Source of the DNA: Idiomarina sp. A28L
GTDB taxonomy: Bacteria > Pseudomonadota > Gammaproteobacteria > Enterobacterales > Alteromonadaceae
Assembly: GCF_000218785.1 (NCBI RefSeq)
Contig: NZ_AFPO01000021.1
Span: forward strand, 186,001-250,000
Direction: 5' to 3'
Length of the DNA: 64,000 bases
A program made the position numbers and the translations under genes. How positions within the stretch are numbered: the stretch's first letter is position 1; each line of letters begins with the position of its first letter. This document shows positions 1-9,786 of this stretch, piece by piece. The notes under the pieces were generated by a model. That model ran no database searches, was not told where the DNA came from, and saw only the letters and a program-made list of their open reading frames with translations.

Positions 1-90
1 CACTTTCTGCAAAATAATATGTTTATTATACGTGTTTAAAAAGCTGGGCGAAAGAATACTCGCGCTAAGCCTTAATAATCACCTAATGAA

Positions 91-1206
91 TCAAATATTG
101 GTAACCTTGATTGGCTCTTCTTTTTCTTTCCGCGCCACATAATCACGAATCTGCGCTTCTAAATCGTCAACAATGGAATGGTTATCGATACGCAACTTTT
201 GCCGCTGCCCATCCATGTAAAAACCGCTCTTATTCTTAGCACCGGCCAGACCAATTTGCGCCACTAGGGCTTCGCCTGGGCCATTCACCACACACCCTAT
301 AATCGATACATCGAGCGCAGTAGTGATATCTTCTAAGCGTTGCTCAAGAGCGTTCACTGTGGAGATAACATCGAATTCTTGCCGGGAACAGCTGGGGCAG
401 GCAATAAAATTAATACCACGGCTACGAATACGCAGCGATTTCAAGATATCGAAGCCTACTTTAATTTCCTCAACCGGGTCGGCCGCTAACGAAACCCGAA
501 TGGTATCGCCAATGCCTTCGTTCAAAAGCATACCTAAACCGATTGCAGATTTCACCGCGCCAGCGCGCATGCCACCCGCCTCGGTAATGCCAAGGTGCAA
601 TGGTTGCTCAATTTGTTTCGCCAACAGCCGATAGGCATCAACCGCTAGGAATACATCGGAAGCTTTCACACTCACTTTAAAATTCTGAAAATCGAAGCGA
701 TCGAGAATATCCACATGGCGCATAGCCGATTCTACTAATGCAGCACCCGTGGGCTCGCCATATTTTTCTTGGATATCTTTTTCTAACGAACCGGCATTTA
801 CGCCAATACGAATGGGAATGTTTTTATCTTTGGCTGCATCTACTACCGCACGAATACGATCTTCATGGCCAATGTTGCCTGGATTAATTCGCAGGCAATC
901 AACACCATATTCGGCAACCTTGAGCGCTATGCGGTAATCAAAATGAATATCAGCTACGAGCGGAGTAGTTACTTGCTCGCGAATTTTTTTAAATGCCTCG
1001 GCTGCATCCATAGTTGGCACAGATACTCGAACGATATCAGCACCCGCCGCAACAATTCGTTCAATCTGCGCCACGGTGGCAGCAACATCATCGGTAAGTG
1101 TGTTCGTCATTGATTGCACGGCAATTGGCGCGCCATCACCAATGGGCACATCGCCTACATAAATTCGGCGGCTCTTACGGCGAGTTATTGGAGAATGATG
1201 GATCAT
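91..1206 (-). CDS. ispG: 4-hydroxy-3-methylbut-2-enyl diphosphate synthase (flavodoxin)
   Basis: This is the [4Fe-4S] enzyme of the MEP isoprenoid pathway that reductively converts the cyclic diphosphate MEcPP to HMBPP in the cytosol. The 371 residues match the usual bacterial length (372 in E. coli). The N-terminal TIM barrel opens with [15 protein letters not shown] and the cluster ligands are visible as C270 and C273 in ACPSCSRQ and C305 in [12 protein letters not shown]. It follows rodZ on the same strand with a 111-base gap, the same order as in E. coli, where hisS comes next; the 90 bases after the stop hold no gene, so hisS would lie outside the window. Identification is firm. Confidence 0.97.
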   Translation of the reverse strand: MIHHSPITRRKSRRIYVGDVPIGDGAPIAVQSMTNTLTDDVAATVAQIERIVAAGADIVRVSVPTMDAAEAFKKIREQVTTPLVADIHFDYRIALKVAEYGVDCLRINPGNIGHEDRIRAVVDAAKDKNIPIRIGVNAGSLEKDIQEKYGEPTGAALVESAMRHVDILDRFDFQNFKVSVKASDVFLAVDAYRLLAKQIEQPLHLGITEAGGMRAGAVKSAIGLGMLLNEGIGDTIRVSLAADPVEEIKVGFDILKSLRIRSRGINFIACPSCSRQEFDVISTVNALEQRLEDITTALDVSIIGCVVNGPGEALVAQIGLAGAKNKSGFYMDGQRQKLRIDNHSIVDDLEAQIRDYVARKEKEEPIKVTNI

Positions 1207-1317
1207 GGTGTGAACTGCTCTTTGCTGTAAATCGTTATAATGAGTACGTGCTTCTAGAAGTATTCAGATTCATTCTTGCGCGCTCTGGCGCGTTCGCTGA
1301 TCTAGTGGTGCCGTATT

Positions 1318-2457
1318 TTAGCTGCGCGGAAGCGTGAACCGCGCAATGCGGCCGCCGCGAAACTCACTTAAATCTATCTGCTCACCACGAAAATAAACAG
1401 CCACAACGCTTGGTGCACCTAAGGTTAGCTCATATGGCGCAGCACCATTCAAGGGCATCACGTAACCGCTTTCTTTTACACCGTAAGCAATTGCCTCACC
1501 TGAATTATCTTCAATACGAATCCAACTATCGCCCGAAAATACTAAAACGAGTTCACCTTGGTCCGCCGGGTTATTAGTAGCTCGATTAGAATTAGCACTC
1601 TCAGTATCCGCGCTTTCTGTATCCGCAATCTCTGTACCAGTTGTAGAACCTACATCGCCAACAATCGGATTTGTATTGGTATTATCAACCAATTCGTTAG
1701 CATTTCGGTTATTCTCTCTCGGCGGTTGCGCAGGTGTACTGCTACCAGCAGCATTAATTGCTTGGCTATCAGTTGTTTGGTTGCTAGGCCCGGGAACTTG
1801 CCCCGCTGCTGGTTCAGAACCAGCAGCTAGTGTTGTTGCTGACAATTCCCCTAGGTTACTTGTGTTTACACCGCTATCAACACCACCGAGTTGTTCGTCG
1901 GTCGGTTGCAACCCTTCTGCTTCAACACTATCGTAATCAGTAGGTGTTTCAGCAGAGTAATCGGCTACTTCAAAAGACGATTCAATACTGCTTGAATTCG
2001 CCTGTTCCCGATCTTCAACGAATTGCTGCCAAACAAATACAGCTACCGAACCAATAAGAATCAGTATGATGATCCAAGTAAAAAACATTAATCGGCTGTC
2101 TTGGGTTTCAATACTAGTTTTTTTGGAAAAGCTTTGCATCTGTCCTTTGGGCTTTTCATCACCAGTAAGATGCTCATACGCCAAAAGAATCTCAACATCA
2201 TCTATATGAAGTAACTTTGCATAAGAACGAAGATAGCCACGGATATAGGTTCCACTAACGTGAGCCGTAAATATATTGTCTTCGAGTTCTTGAATTTGTT
2301 GCTGGCGTAAGCGCAGCCTATCGGCAACCTGCCCCACCGAAAGGCCCATATTTTCACGCCCTAAGCGTAATAATTCACCTGGCGTTGGCCGCTCCCCGAT
2401 GAGCTCTTCTACAACTTCTGGTTGCAGATCTTCGTCTGATTCATTTTTATTTGTCAT
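1318..2457 (-). CDS. rodZ: Cytoskeleton protein RodZ
   Basis: RodZ is the bitopic inner-membrane protein that links the MreB cytoskeleton to the cell-wall elongation machinery. A Cro/C1-type helix-turn-helix lies at about residues 24-90 (PGELLRLGRENMGLSVGQVADRL), one transmembrane segment at about 123-145, then a long Ser/Thr/Asn/Glu-rich periplasmic linker, and a C-terminal beta domain (DUF4115-like) from about residue 300 beginning ELVLVFSGDSWIRI. Its place between rlmN and ispG is the conserved one; the pilF gene found here in Pseudomonas is absent, as in E. coli. The linker carries short repeats such as ADTESADTESAN. Confidence 0.95.
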   Translation of the reverse strand: MTNKNESDEDLQPEVVEELIGERPTPGELLRLGRENMGLSVGQVADRLRLRQQQIQELEDNIFTAHVSGTYIRGYLRSYAKLLHIDDVEILLAYEHLTGDEKPKGQMQSFSKKTSIETQDSRLMFFTWIIILILIGSVAVFVWQQFVEDREQANSSSIESSFEVADYSAETPTDYDSVEAEGLQPTDEQLGGVDSGVNTSNLGELSATTLAAGSEPAAGQVPGPSNQTTDSQAINAAGSSTPAQPPRENNRNANELVDNTNTNPIVGDVGSTTGTEIADTESADTESANSNRATNNPADQGELVLVFSGDSWIRIEDNSGEAIAYGVKESGYVMPLNGAAPYELTLGAPSVVAVYFRGEQIDLSEFRGGRIARFTLPRS

Positions 2458-2513
2458 GATAGATTGAGATTCACCACGTTATTGCTATCCATAGCTATTA
2501 TTCGCGCACGTTC

Positions 2514-3650
2514 TTAACCGACCACATTTACTTGGATCGGTTCCCCAGATTTTTGTTTTTCTTGTCGTTTTAATAATCGTTTTGTGCGGTCCACAACATC
2601 ACCTACAAGTTGCCCGCATGCCGCATCGATATCATCGCCACGGGTTTTCCTTACAATAACGGTATATCCGTAATCCATCAACACTTTAGAGAATCTGTCG
2701 ATACGAGAATTACTTGAGCGCCCGTACTCCGAGCCTGGGAAAGGATTAAATGGAATTAAATTTATCTTGCTCGGTGTATCTTTCAACACTTCGGCGAGCT
2801 CATGCGCGTGCTCAGTAGAATCGTTGATATGGTCAATCATCACATACTCTACCGTTACCTTAGTTTGCGCCTTCGAAGCTTCCACATAGCGGCGTGATGC
2901 TGCCAAAAATTCAGCTATCGGATATTTCTTGTTAATCGGTACTATTTCATCACGCAATTTATTGTTTGGTGCATGCAATGAAATCGCTAATGCTACATCT
3001 ACTTGCTCACGAAGTTGATCAAGCGCTGGTACCACGCCCGATGTACTTACGGTAATGCGGCGTTTGGATAAGCCGTAGCCGAAATCCTCGAGCATTAATT
3101 GCAGTGCTGGCACCAAATTTTTCATGTTCAGCAACGGTTCGCCCATCCCCATCATTACAACATTAGTTACCGGCTTAACGCCAGTATCGCCGTAGGAACC
3201 AAGCAACTTATTCACTCGCCATACTTGGCCAATGATTTCCGAAACTTTCAAATTACGGTTAAAGCCTTGCTGGCCGGTTGAGCAAAAAGTACATTCCAAT
3301 GCGCAACCTACCTGCGAAGATACGCAAAGCGTGGCACGGTCGGCTTCTGGAATCCATACTGATTCTACTTCTTGGCCATCACTTAATTCCATCGCAAACT
3401 TAATGGTACCGTCGATCGATTCTTTTTGAACCTTGATTTCAGGTGCCTTAATTTCAGCGATTTGCTTAAGTTTTTCACGTAAAGGCTTATTCAAATTTGT
3501 CATGTTGTCGAAATCGTCAATGCAATAGTGGTATATCCACTTCATTACCTGATCGGCACGAAATGGCTTCTCCCCAAGTTCAGCAAAGAACTGGCGAATA
3601 CCTTCTCGGTTCAAATCAAGTAAGTTAACTTTCTTCATTGTGGTTTCCAT
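2514..3650 (-). CDS. rlmN: Dual-specificity 23S rRNA/tRNA adenine C2 methyltransferase RlmN
   Basis: RlmN is a radical-SAM enzyme that methylates C2 of A2503 in 23S rRNA and A37 of some tRNAs. The CxxxCxxC cluster motif is C116, C120 and C123 (CALECTFC), and the second catalytic cysteine lies in [11 protein letters not shown] near the C terminus. The whole chain runs in parallel with the E. coli protein from INLLDLNR onward. The start at 3650 is supported by a GAGAGG ribosome-binding site 8 bases upstream; a second ATG four codons later is possible. It sits between ndk and rodZ. Confidence 0.97.
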   Translation of the reverse strand: METTMKKVNLLDLNREGIRQFFAELGEKPFRADQVMKWIYHYCIDDFDNMTNLNKPLREKLKQIAEIKAPEIKVQKESIDGTIKFAMELSDGQEVESVWIPEADRATLCVSSQVGCALECTFCSTGQQGFNRNLKVSEIIGQVWRVNKLLGSYGDTGVKPVTNVVMMGMGEPLLNMKNLVPALQLMLEDFGYGLSKRRITVSTSGVVPALDQLREQVDVALAISLHAPNNKLRDEIVPINKKYPIAEFLAASRRYVEASKAQTKVTVEYVMIDHINDSTEHAHELAEVLKDTPSKINLIPFNPFPGSEYGRSSNSRIDRFSKVLMDYGYTVIVRKTRGDDIDAACGQLVGDVVDRTKRLLKRQEKQKSGEPIQVNVVG

Positions 3651-3687
3651 TGCATTGACCTCTCTTCATATGACTACAAACATAGTC

Positions 3688-3714
3688 AAAAAAGGGGCTT
3701 AAAGCCCCTTTTTA
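3688..3714 (-). terminator. Rho-independent terminator of ndk
   Basis: A short G+C stem (GGGGCTT/AAGCCCC) is flanked by A and T runs on both sides, so it can stop transcription in either direction. It lies just after the ndk stop codon and before rlmN, separating ndk from the rlmN-rodZ-ispG genes. Confidence 0.85.
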
Positions 3715-3735
3715 ATCACGCGCTTCGCTTACAGT

Positions 3736-4167
3736 TTAGCGAGTGCGTGAACAAACTTCTTCATCAGAGAAGAAATAAGCGATTTCACGAGCTGCAGATT
3801 CAACTGCATCTGAACCGTGAACTGCGTTTTCATCGATAGTTTCTGCAAAATCAGCGCGCAAAGTACCGGCAGCGGCTTCTTGCGGGTTAGTAGCACCCAT
3901 GATTTCGCGGTTCTTACGAACTGCATCTTCGCCTTCCAACGCCATTACAACGATAGGGCCTGAAGTCATGAATTCAACCAATGCACCAAAGAAAGGACGT
4001 TCGCTGTGTTCAGCATAGAAGCCCTCAGCCTGTTCTTTGCTTAAATGCATCATTTTCTGACCTACGATACGTAAGCCTGAAGTTTCAAAACGATTAACGA
4101 TTGCGCCGATCACGTTTTTAGCAACCGCGTCAGGCTTGATGATGGAAAGTGTGCGTTCCAAAGCCAT
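3736..4167 (-). CDS. ndk: Nucleoside diphosphate kinase
   Basis: Ndk transfers the gamma phosphate from NTPs to NDPs through a phosphohistidine. The 143 residues are the standard bacterial length; the active-site histidine is in [12 protein letters not shown] at about residue 117, and the N terminus [15 protein letters not shown] is typical. In most gammaproteobacteria ndk follows the isc operon; here only msrA, on the opposite strand, separates it from iscS. A consensus TATAAT -10 box is readable on the minus strand at 4231-4236 without a convincing -35. Confidence 0.98.
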   Translation of the reverse strand: MALERTLSIIKPDAVAKNVIGAIVNRFETSGLRIVGQKMMHLSKEQAEGFYAEHSERPFFGALVEFMTSGPIVVMALEGEDAVRKNREIMGATNPQEAAAGTLRADFAETIDENAVHGSDAVESAAREIAYFFSDEEVCSRTR

Positions 4168-4414
4168 TGTATACTCCTGGTAAAAGTTGGCTCCGCAGAG
4201 CCATTCAAAGTGGTTAAAAAAGACGCACGGATTATACGTGATTTAGAGCAAGTTTCCCAGTAAATTTCAGTTTCCGCTAGTCATTCGAATAATCTTGAAA
4301 ATATATTTACACGTTTATATTTCGCTTTTGTGTATTCGCCTATTGGCAAACCTACTATTCTGGTGTAGTTTAGACGTCCAGATGGTTATTTGATTCTATT
4401 TAATTGAGGTATTT

Positions 4415-4978
4415 ATGGCCGGTTTATTTCAGGAAGCAACCCTTGCTGGTGGCTGCTTCTGGTGTCTGGAATCAGCTTTTAACCAACTCCAAGGCGTAGA
4501 GAAAGCCAGTTCAGGTTATGCCAATGGTGATATCGCCAACCCAACCTACAAGCAAGTTTGCAATGGTGATAGCGGCCACGCTGAAGTTATTCGCTTAATT
4601 TACAACCCAAGTGAGATAAGCTTTCGGGAAATCTTGGAGGTGTTCTTTGCCTTGCATGACCCAACGCAGCTAAACCGCCAAGGCCATGATATTGGAACCC
4701 AATATCGCTCAGGCGTGTTCTATCATAACGATGAGCAACGGCTAACTGCAGAAGCAATTATTGCGGAAATCGAAGCAGAGCAAATCTGGCCAGGCAAAGT
4801 GGTTACTCAAGTAGAGCCAATCCAAAGCTATTATCCAGCCGAGGATTATCATGAAAACTACTTTGAACGGAACCCAGAAAATCAATACTGCCAAGCAGTG
4901 GTTTCGCCGAAGTTAGCTAAATTTCGCCGCACTTTTGCAGCCAAGCTTAAACCTGTTATCTCCGCCCAAGCGAGCTAA
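4415..4978 (+). CDS. msrA: Peptide-methionine (S)-S-oxide reductase MsrA
   Basis: MsrA repairs oxidised methionine, reducing the S-sulfoxide. The catalytic cysteine is C14 in GGCFWCLESAF, followed by the family motifs GYANGDIANPTYKQVCNGDSG and GTQYRSGVF. The protein has 187 residues, and a GAGG Shine-Dalgarno element precedes the ATG. It is transcribed toward iscS and sits where iscU, iscA, hscBA and fdx stand in E. coli. Whether it replaced those genes or the locus was simply rearranged cannot be told from this window. Confidence 0.95.
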   Translation: MAGLFQEATLAGGCFWCLESAFNQLQGVEKASSGYANGDIANPTYKQVCNGDSGHAEVIRLIYNPSEISFREILEVFFALHDPTQLNRQGHDIGTQYRSGVFYHNDEQRLTAEAIIAEIEAEQIWPGKVVTQVEPIQSYYPAEDYHENYFERNPENQYCQAVVSPKLAKFRRTFAAKLKPVISAQAS

Positions 4979-5020
4979 CTTTCGCAAGTTAGCCGAACAA
5001 CCAGAAACATCGCTTGCGGT

Positions 5021-6175
5021 TTAATCTAGCTGCCGCAAGCGTGGCACTACATCGCGTAACAAACCAACGGTGTAATCAAGCTCTTCAGCGGTAGTATAAT
5101 TACCGATACTAAAGCGAATGGAGCTATGCGCTAATTCATCACTGAGCCCAATCGCGCGAAGCACATATGAAGGCTCTAAACTTGCCGATGTGCAAGCCGA
5201 CCCAGAGGAAACCGCAAGCTCTTGCAGAGCTAACAATAGCTTTTCACCATCTACGTCGGTAAAAGCAACATTCACTATCCCGGGAACACTCTGTGCAGGC
5301 TCGCCGTTAATTTTTGTGCCAGCAATTGAAAGCACTTCATTGGTAAAATCACTGCGTAAAGCTTGAATGCGTTGAGAATTCGTCTCTAGTTCTTGCTTTG
5401 CAATCAGCGCCGCTTCTCCCAAGCCAGCAATTTGATGAGTTGCCAGTGTGCCTGAACGCATACCGCGCTCATGGCCCCCACCATGCATTTGTGCAACCAA
5501 CTGGGTGCGCGGCTTGCGGCGAACATATAGCGCGCCAATTCCTTTCGGCCCATACATTTTGTGTGCCGAAAGAGAAAGCATGTCAATATCTAAATCACGC
5601 ACATCAATCGGCATTTTGCCGACACTTTGTGCCGCATCAACATGAAAAATAATATCCTGTTCTTGGCAGATCTTCGCGATCGCCGCAATATCTTGAATAA
5701 CACCGATTTCGTTATTAACCTGCATCACGCTGATTAACACGGTATCAGGCCGTATTGTTGAACGCAGCGCTTGTAAATCCAGAACGCCGTTACTTTGTAC
5801 ATCTAGGTAGGTAATTTCAAACCCGCGGCGCGCTAATTCCTTACAGGTATCGAGCGTTGCTTTATGCTCGGTTTTTACCGTAATAAGGTGCTTTCCCTTG
5901 CCTTGATTAAATTCTGCGGCGCCTTTAATAGCCAGGTTTGTGGCTTCAGTAGCGCCCGATGTAAATACGATTTCACGAGGATCCGCATTCAACAATTCGG
6001 CTACCCGTTCGCGTGCTTCATCAACTGCTTCTTCAGCCTGCCAACCGAACCGGTGCGAGCGAGAAGCTGGGTTGCCAAATATGCCGTCGATAGTTAGGTA
6101 TTGCATCATCTTTTCTGCCACCCGTGAATCCACCGGAGTAGTGGCGGCATAATCAAGATAGATGGGGAATTTCAT
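5021..6175 (-). CDS. iscS: Cysteine desulfurase IscS, lacking the C-terminal IscU-binding tail
   Basis: This is a PLP-dependent enzyme that takes sulfur from cysteine as an enzyme persulfide. K206 ([10 protein letters not shown]) binds PLP and C328 ([14 protein letters not shown]) is the persulfide cysteine; both residue numbers equal those of E. coli IscS, so the chains are colinear. The protein ends at residue 384 ([12 protein letters not shown]), exactly where E. coli IscS continues for another 20 residues that form the tail contacting IscU. iscU and the rest of the isc operon are missing downstream, so the enzyme may mainly serve tRNA thiolation or another sulfur acceptor (inference). It is cotranscribed with iscR, 45 bases upstream. 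Confidence 0.93.
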   Translation of the reverse strand: MKFPIYLDYAATTPVDSRVAEKMMQYLTIDGIFGNPASRSHRFGWQAEEAVDEARERVAELLNADPREIVFTSGATEATNLAIKGAAEFNQGKGKHLITVKTEHKATLDTCKELARRGFEITYLDVQSNGVLDLQALRSTIRPDTVLISVMQVNNEIGVIQDIAAIAKICQEQDIIFHVDAAQSVGKMPIDVRDLDIDMLSLSAHKMYGPKGIGALYVRRKPRTQLVAQMHGGGHERGMRSGTLATHQIAGLGEAALIAKQELETNSQRIQALRSDFTNEVLSIAGTKINGEPAQSVPGIVNVAFTDVDGEKLLLALQELAVSSGSACTSASLEPSYVLRAIGLSDELAHSSIRFSIGNYTTAEELDYTVGLLRDVVPRLRQLD

Positions 6176-6220
6176 CAGGTTATTCCTCGTTGCGGCTGAG
6201 TTAGTAAATGCCGCAGAGCT

Positions 6221-6703
6221 TTAAATGTGCAAATTTAATTCAATTTTGTGTTCGTGATTCTCACCGTAGCGCTTTTTTTGTTGCTCAGAAAGTGATTGCA
6301 CATCTTGCTGCGCTACCAATTCAGCCAGGGTAATTGCAGAAAGAAACTCATCAATACGCTCACTTAAACCCGCCCAAAGCGAATGCGTTAAGCAACGTGT
6401 ACCACCGTGGCAATCAGATTTACCTTGGCAGCGGGTGGCATCAATGCTTTCATCTACCGCATGAATAACTGCGGCTACTGAAATATCACTTGCTGATCTA
6501 CCTAGCTGGTAACCACCGCCCGGGCCACGCACGCTGCTCACAATCCCACTGCGGCGTAAACGAGCAAAAAGCTGCTCCAAGTAGGAAAGTGATATACCTT
6601 GGCGTTCGGAAATATCGGCCAGAGGTACAGGCCCTTTATCTTTGTGCAAAGCTACATCAAGCATCGCTGTAACTGCGTATCGGCCTTTTGATGTTAATCG
6701 CAT
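6221..6703 (-). CDS. iscR: Fe-S cluster-sensing transcriptional regulator IscR
   Basis: IscR is an Rrf2-family winged-helix regulator that carries a [2Fe-2S] cluster and represses its own operon when the cluster is present. The helix-turn-helix fills about residues 1-70 ([20 protein letters not shown]). The cluster ligands C92, C98, C104 and H107 are all present at the same positions as in E. coli. The C-terminal tail after residue 140 is lysine- and histidine-rich. A good IscR type 1 site lies upstream. A GAGG ribosome-binding site precedes the ATG. iscS is the only isc gene downstream. Confidence 0.96.
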   Translation of the reverse strand: MRLTSKGRYAVTAMLDVALHKDKGPVPLADISERQGISLSYLEQLFARLRRSGIVSSVRGPGGGYQLGRSASDISVAAVIHAVDESIDATRCQGKSDCHGGTRCLTHSLWAGLSERIDEFLSAITLAELVAQQDVQSLSEQQKKRYGENHEHKIELNLHI

Positions 6704-6835
6704 GCATTACCTCATTTAACTATTGCTTTCGAGTTTGAAAGCTCATGCGTACCGCTAATTTTTGCCTCTCAATCTATTTATAGAAAAGAAAGTAAAGGCT
6801 CACAGGAACGTACGCAGAGGGAGTTTATGCATGAA

Positions 6836-6868
6836 ACTTTATCATTCCCGACTATTCCTATCAAGTAT
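6836..6868 (-). promoter_or_regulatory. iscR promoter overlapped by an IscR type 1 binding site
   Basis: On the minus strand TTGATA (6864-6859) and TAAAGT (6841-6836) form a -35/-10 pair with a 17-base spacer. The 25 bases at 6844-6868 match the published IscR type 1 consensus at 21 of 25 positions by my count, with the half-sites CTTGA and AGTCGGG conserved. The site covers the -35 element, the layout expected for IscR autorepression in E. coli. The match was counted by eye. Confidence 0.75.
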
Positions 6869-6891
6869 TTAACCTAGTAAAACACTCAAGT

Positions 6892-7617
6892 TTACGTTTT
6901 CGGAACATGCTTCTCCAAAGACGACAAAACACCGCGCAAAATTTTCAATTCATTTTCTTCCAACCGAGTCCGAGTAAACAACCGGCGCAACTTTGTCATA
7001 ACGGTGCCTGGATGCTGTGGGATAATGAAGCCCGAGTGAGTGAGTACTCGCTCCAGATGATCATAGAAACTTTCAACTTCACGGTGATATGGATACTCTT
7101 GCTCAGGCGCAACCGGCTCAGATTGAACCGCAAGAAAAGCCATACGCATCTCATAACTAACCGTTTGTACTGCCATTGCCAAATTCAATGAGCTGTATTC
7201 CGGGTTTGCTGGAATATGAATATGGAAATTACTCTGTTGCAGTTCTTCGTTAGTTAAACCACTAGCTTCACGCCCGAATACAATCGCAACTTTCGCTCCA
7301 CCCAAGCCTTCATGAATTGCCTTCTCACCAGCTTCACGCGGCGTTAATTGCGGCCAATCTAGGGTGCGATTTCGAGCACTAGTAGCGAGCACCAAGGTGC
7401 AATCTGCAAGCGCTTCAGCCAATGTATCAACCGTTCGAGCATTCGCTAGAACATCGGTTGCACCAGCAGCTAACGCTTGTGCTTTGCCCTGCGGTATTTC
7501 TTGGGGATCGACAAGCACAAGTTCTTGTAGCCCCATAGTTTTCATTGCCCGAGCTGCCGAACCTATGTTCCGTTGATCGGTGGTACCTACTAACACAATT
7601 CGAATTTCGCTTAACAT
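6892..7617 (-). CDS. trmJ: tRNA (cytidine/uridine-2'-O-)-methyltransferase TrmJ
   Basis: TrmJ is a SPOUT methyltransferase that methylates the ribose of nucleotide 32 in several tRNAs. The N terminus [29 protein letters not shown] and the knot motifs [15 protein letters not shown] and [17 protein letters not shown] are typical. The open frame extends 26 codons upstream, but the ATG at 7617 has a GGAAG ribosome-binding site and gives the family's usual N terminus, so it was chosen (241 residues). It is divergent from suhB and upstream of iscR, a conserved gammaproteobacterial order. Confidence 0.94.
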   Translation of the reverse strand: MLSEIRIVLVGTTDQRNIGSAARAMKTMGLQELVLVDPQEIPQGKAQALAAGATDVLANARTVDTLAEALADCTLVLATSARNRTLDWPQLTPREAGEKAIHEGLGGAKVAIVFGREASGLTNEELQQSNFHIHIPANPEYSSLNLAMAVQTVSYEMRMAFLAVQSEPVAPEQEYPYHREVESFYDHLERVLTHSGFIIPQHPGTVMTKLRRLFTRTRLEENELKILRGVLSSLEKHVPKT

Positions 7618-7730
7618 TCCGCAACTTCCATCGTTATATTGAAGCCATATAGTGCGTGGCCGTTCAGTGCATAATACCGTTATACCGGCGAACAAAAAAG
7701 CGCTCAGATACTAGCACAGCAGGAGTTTGA

Positions 7731-7759
7731 TTGCATCTGAGTACGAACATGCCTATAAT
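7731..7759 (+). promoter_or_regulatory. Predicted sigma-70 promoter of suhB
   Basis: A perfect TATAAT at 7754-7759 stands 17 bases after TTGCAT at 7731-7736, about 45 bases before the suhB ATG. The -35 is weak (three of six) and there is no experimental support. Confidence 0.5.
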
Positions 7760-7804
7760 ACCGACGAATTTTTCACCCGCTCTTTGCCAGTACAGGAAAT
7801 TCCC

Positions 7805-8605
7805 ATGCATGCAATTTTAAACATTGCGGTGCGTGCTGCTCGTGCAGCCGGCCGTGTAGCTATGAAATCATTCGCTCAGCCTGATCAAGTTGAGGTAAGC
7901 TCAAAAGGCTTACATGATTATGTTTCAAACATTGATAAAGCTTGTGAAGAAGTGATTATCAGCACGATTAAAAAATCGTATCCAGATCACGCCTTTCTAG
8001 CGGAAGAATCAGGTGAACACGGTGCTAAAGGGGATTACCTGTGGGTAATCGATCCAATCGATGGCACTACCAATTATATTCGTGGCATTCCACACTTCTG
8101 TATCTCTATTGCACTTACCCACAAGGGTATAACACAACACGCTGTTGTGTATGATCCGGTGCGCGAAGAAATGTTCACCGCTAGCCGCGGTGCAGGCGCG
8201 CAACTTAATGGTTACCGCATTCGTGTTGGCGGCGGTAAAGATCTTGATGGTGCCCTACTTGCTACTGGCTTCCCATGCCGGATGAAACATTTACTTCCAG
8301 AATACCAAGCTGTGTTTAACAAATTCTTTGAACAAACAGCCGATATTCGCCGCGCAGGCGCAGCAGCGTTAGATTTGGCTTATGTTGCCGCTGGCCGTTA
8401 TGATGGTTTCTTTGAAGCGGGCCTAAAATACTGGGATACCGCAGCAGGTGAACTGTTAGTGCGTGAAGCTGGTGGTGTTGTTACTGATTTTGGCGGTGGC
8501 ACCAACCACAACAATTCTGGAAACATCGTTGCCGCTACACCGCGAGTGTTACAAACTATGGTTTCGCAAATGCGGCCTTTATTATCGGCATCAATGCGCA
8601 AATAA
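7805..8605 (+). CDS. suhB: Inositol-1-monophosphatase SuhB
   Basis: SuhB is a Mg-dependent, lithium-sensitive phosphatase of the inositol monophosphatase family; in E. coli it also takes part in rRNA transcription complexes. The metal-site motifs DPIDGTTNY and YWDTAAGELLVREAGG are intact. The open frame begins 26 codons earlier, but the ATG at 7805 (MHAILNIAVRAARAAG) follows an AGGA ribosome-binding site and gives 266 residues, the normal length. It is divergent from trmJ, as in related genomes. Confidence 0.95.
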   Translation: MHAILNIAVRAARAAGRVAMKSFAQPDQVEVSSKGLHDYVSNIDKACEEVIISTIKKSYPDHAFLAEESGEHGAKGDYLWVIDPIDGTTNYIRGIPHFCISIALTHKGITQHAVVYDPVREEMFTASRGAGAQLNGYRIRVGGGKDLDGALLATGFPCRMKHLLPEYQAVFNKFFEQTADIRRAGAAALDLAYVAAGRYDGFFEAGLKYWDTAAGELLVREAGGVVTDFGGGTNHNNSGNIVAATPRVLQTMVSQMRPLLSASMRK

Positions 8606-8635
8606 AGCTACTTCTAGCTCGGTTCTTAGAAACAC

Positions 8636-8663
8636 AAACGCCGCAATTAATGCGGCGTTTTTT
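8636..8663. terminator. Bidirectional terminator between suhB and the DUF3545 gene
   Basis: The palindrome ACGCCGCA/TGCGGCGT is flanked by an A-rich left side and a T run on the right. It lies directly after suhB and downstream of the convergent small gene at 8683-8844, so it can serve both. Confidence 0.85.
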
Positions 8664-8682
8664 GTTTAGAATTCAAGATGAT

Positions 8683-8844
8683 TTAAAACTCTAAATCATC
8701 TGTTTCTAAATCATAACAGTAGTCGATATCTGTTAATTCCTTTTCGAGGCGTTGGCGTTCTTGAATTGCTTCAATTTCTCGCCATTTCCGCTTTGCTGCC
8801 CGACCCTTACTTGATTTCTCAGTATTGTTGAGTTCGTCGTTCAT
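8683..8844 (-). CDS. Small DUF3545-family protein (53 residues)
   Basis: The minus strand encodes a 53-residue protein from the ATG at 8844 with a clear AAGGGG ribosome-binding site. Its middle, KRKWREIEAIQERQRLEKEL, is the hallmark of the gammaproteobacterial DUF3545 family; the rest is acidic and ends LETDDLEF. The basic stretch is predicted to form one helix. No function is known for the family. It lies downstream of ung on the same strand, 90 bases away, and ends at the terminator shared with suhB. Confidence 0.8.
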   Translation of the reverse strand: MNDELNNTEKSSKGRAAKRKWREIEAIQERQRLEKELTDIDYCYDLETDDLEF

Positions 8845-8934
8845 GGGATTCCCCTTTTAAAAATATCACTGTTATATTTTTGTTAAAGCGCAGTTACTTT
8901 GTACCACAAGCAGCGAAATTATAAAAGAAGTATG

Positions 8935-9642
8935 TTACAAAAATGTGTACTGTTCGGATTCTGGAGTTTCAGTATTGAGCCATCGAATAGGAGATTTACC
9001 CTGTTCCTGCAACCACTTATTAGCGGCGCGAAAATGTCCGCAAGTAAGAAACCCTCGATGCGCAGAAAGTGGCGAAGGATGAACCGAATTAAGCACTAAA
9101 GAGCTTTTTCTATGGATGGAGTTTGCAACAATAGGTTCTGCAACATTCTGAGCATGCTTGCCCCACAAAAGGTAGGCACAAGCTTGATACTGGGCAAGAT
9201 AGCGAAGCGCATTTTGAGTGAATTGTTGCCAACCCAATTTAGCATGCGAGCCTGCTACGCTTTCGCGTACCGTTAGTGATGTATTTAGAAGTAAAACACC
9301 TTGCTCAGCCCATGCTTGCAGATCACCGTGCATTGGAATTTGAGCGCTTGGATAATCATTTATGATTGCTTTGTAGATGTTTTTCAGAGAAGGCGGTGGC
9401 TTTACTCCTTTAGGTACCGAAAAAGCTAAGCCATGCGCTTGATTCGGCTGGTGATAGGGATCTTGCCCTAAGATAACGATTTTAACCTGCTCAATAGGCG
9501 TGAGCTCAAACGCTTTAAAAATATCGTGCTCTGGTGGGTATACCACCACACCACTTGCGCGTTCTTCGCTTAATTTTTGTTGCAGCTTTTGGAAGTATGA
9601 TTGCTGCTGTTCCTGAGCCATAAAGGCCTGCCAACTCACCAT
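8935..9642 (-). CDS. ung: Uracil-DNA glycosylase
   Basis: Ung removes uracil from DNA to start base-excision repair. The water-activating loop GQDPYH carries D61, the minor-groove loop is HPSPLSAHRGF near residue 187, and LLLNTSLTVRE is conserved. The 235 residues fit family 1 enzymes. It appears to be its own transcription unit, possibly extending into the DUF3545 gene. Confidence 0.97.
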   Translation of the reverse strand: MVSWQAFMAQEQQQSYFQKLQQKLSEERASGVVVYPPEHDIFKAFELTPIEQVKIVILGQDPYHQPNQAHGLAFSVPKGVKPPPSLKNIYKAIINDYPSAQIPMHGDLQAWAEQGVLLLNTSLTVRESVAGSHAKLGWQQFTQNALRYLAQYQACAYLLWGKHAQNVAEPIVANSIHRKSSLVLNSVHPSPLSAHRGFLTCGHFRAANKWLQEQGKSPIRWLNTETPESEQYTFL

Positions 9643-9744
9643 GCTCTTTCCTTCAGCGATTTTGTTTAAACGGCAATGATTTAGTATTCAATTACCGAAC
9701 CTATGCGCTCAGTAACTTTCTACAAATAGGTAAATATAGCCAAC

Positions 9745-9770
9745 AAAAAACCGCCCGAAGGCGGTTTTTA
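9745..9770 (-). terminator. Terminator of the DUF1302 gene
   Basis: A hairpin with stem ACCGCC/GGCGGT and loop CGAA-like bases is flanked by A and T runs. It lies 17 bases after the stop codon of the outer-membrane protein gene and could also act on the opposite strand. Confidence 0.85.
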
Positions 9771-9786
9771 TCAAACATACTCAATA

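Noticed and set aside
1-90. Start of hisS, expected after ispG
   Set aside because: No coding sequence is visible in the first 90 bases on the minus strand; a TATAAT-like box at 25-30 is too weak on its own to report.
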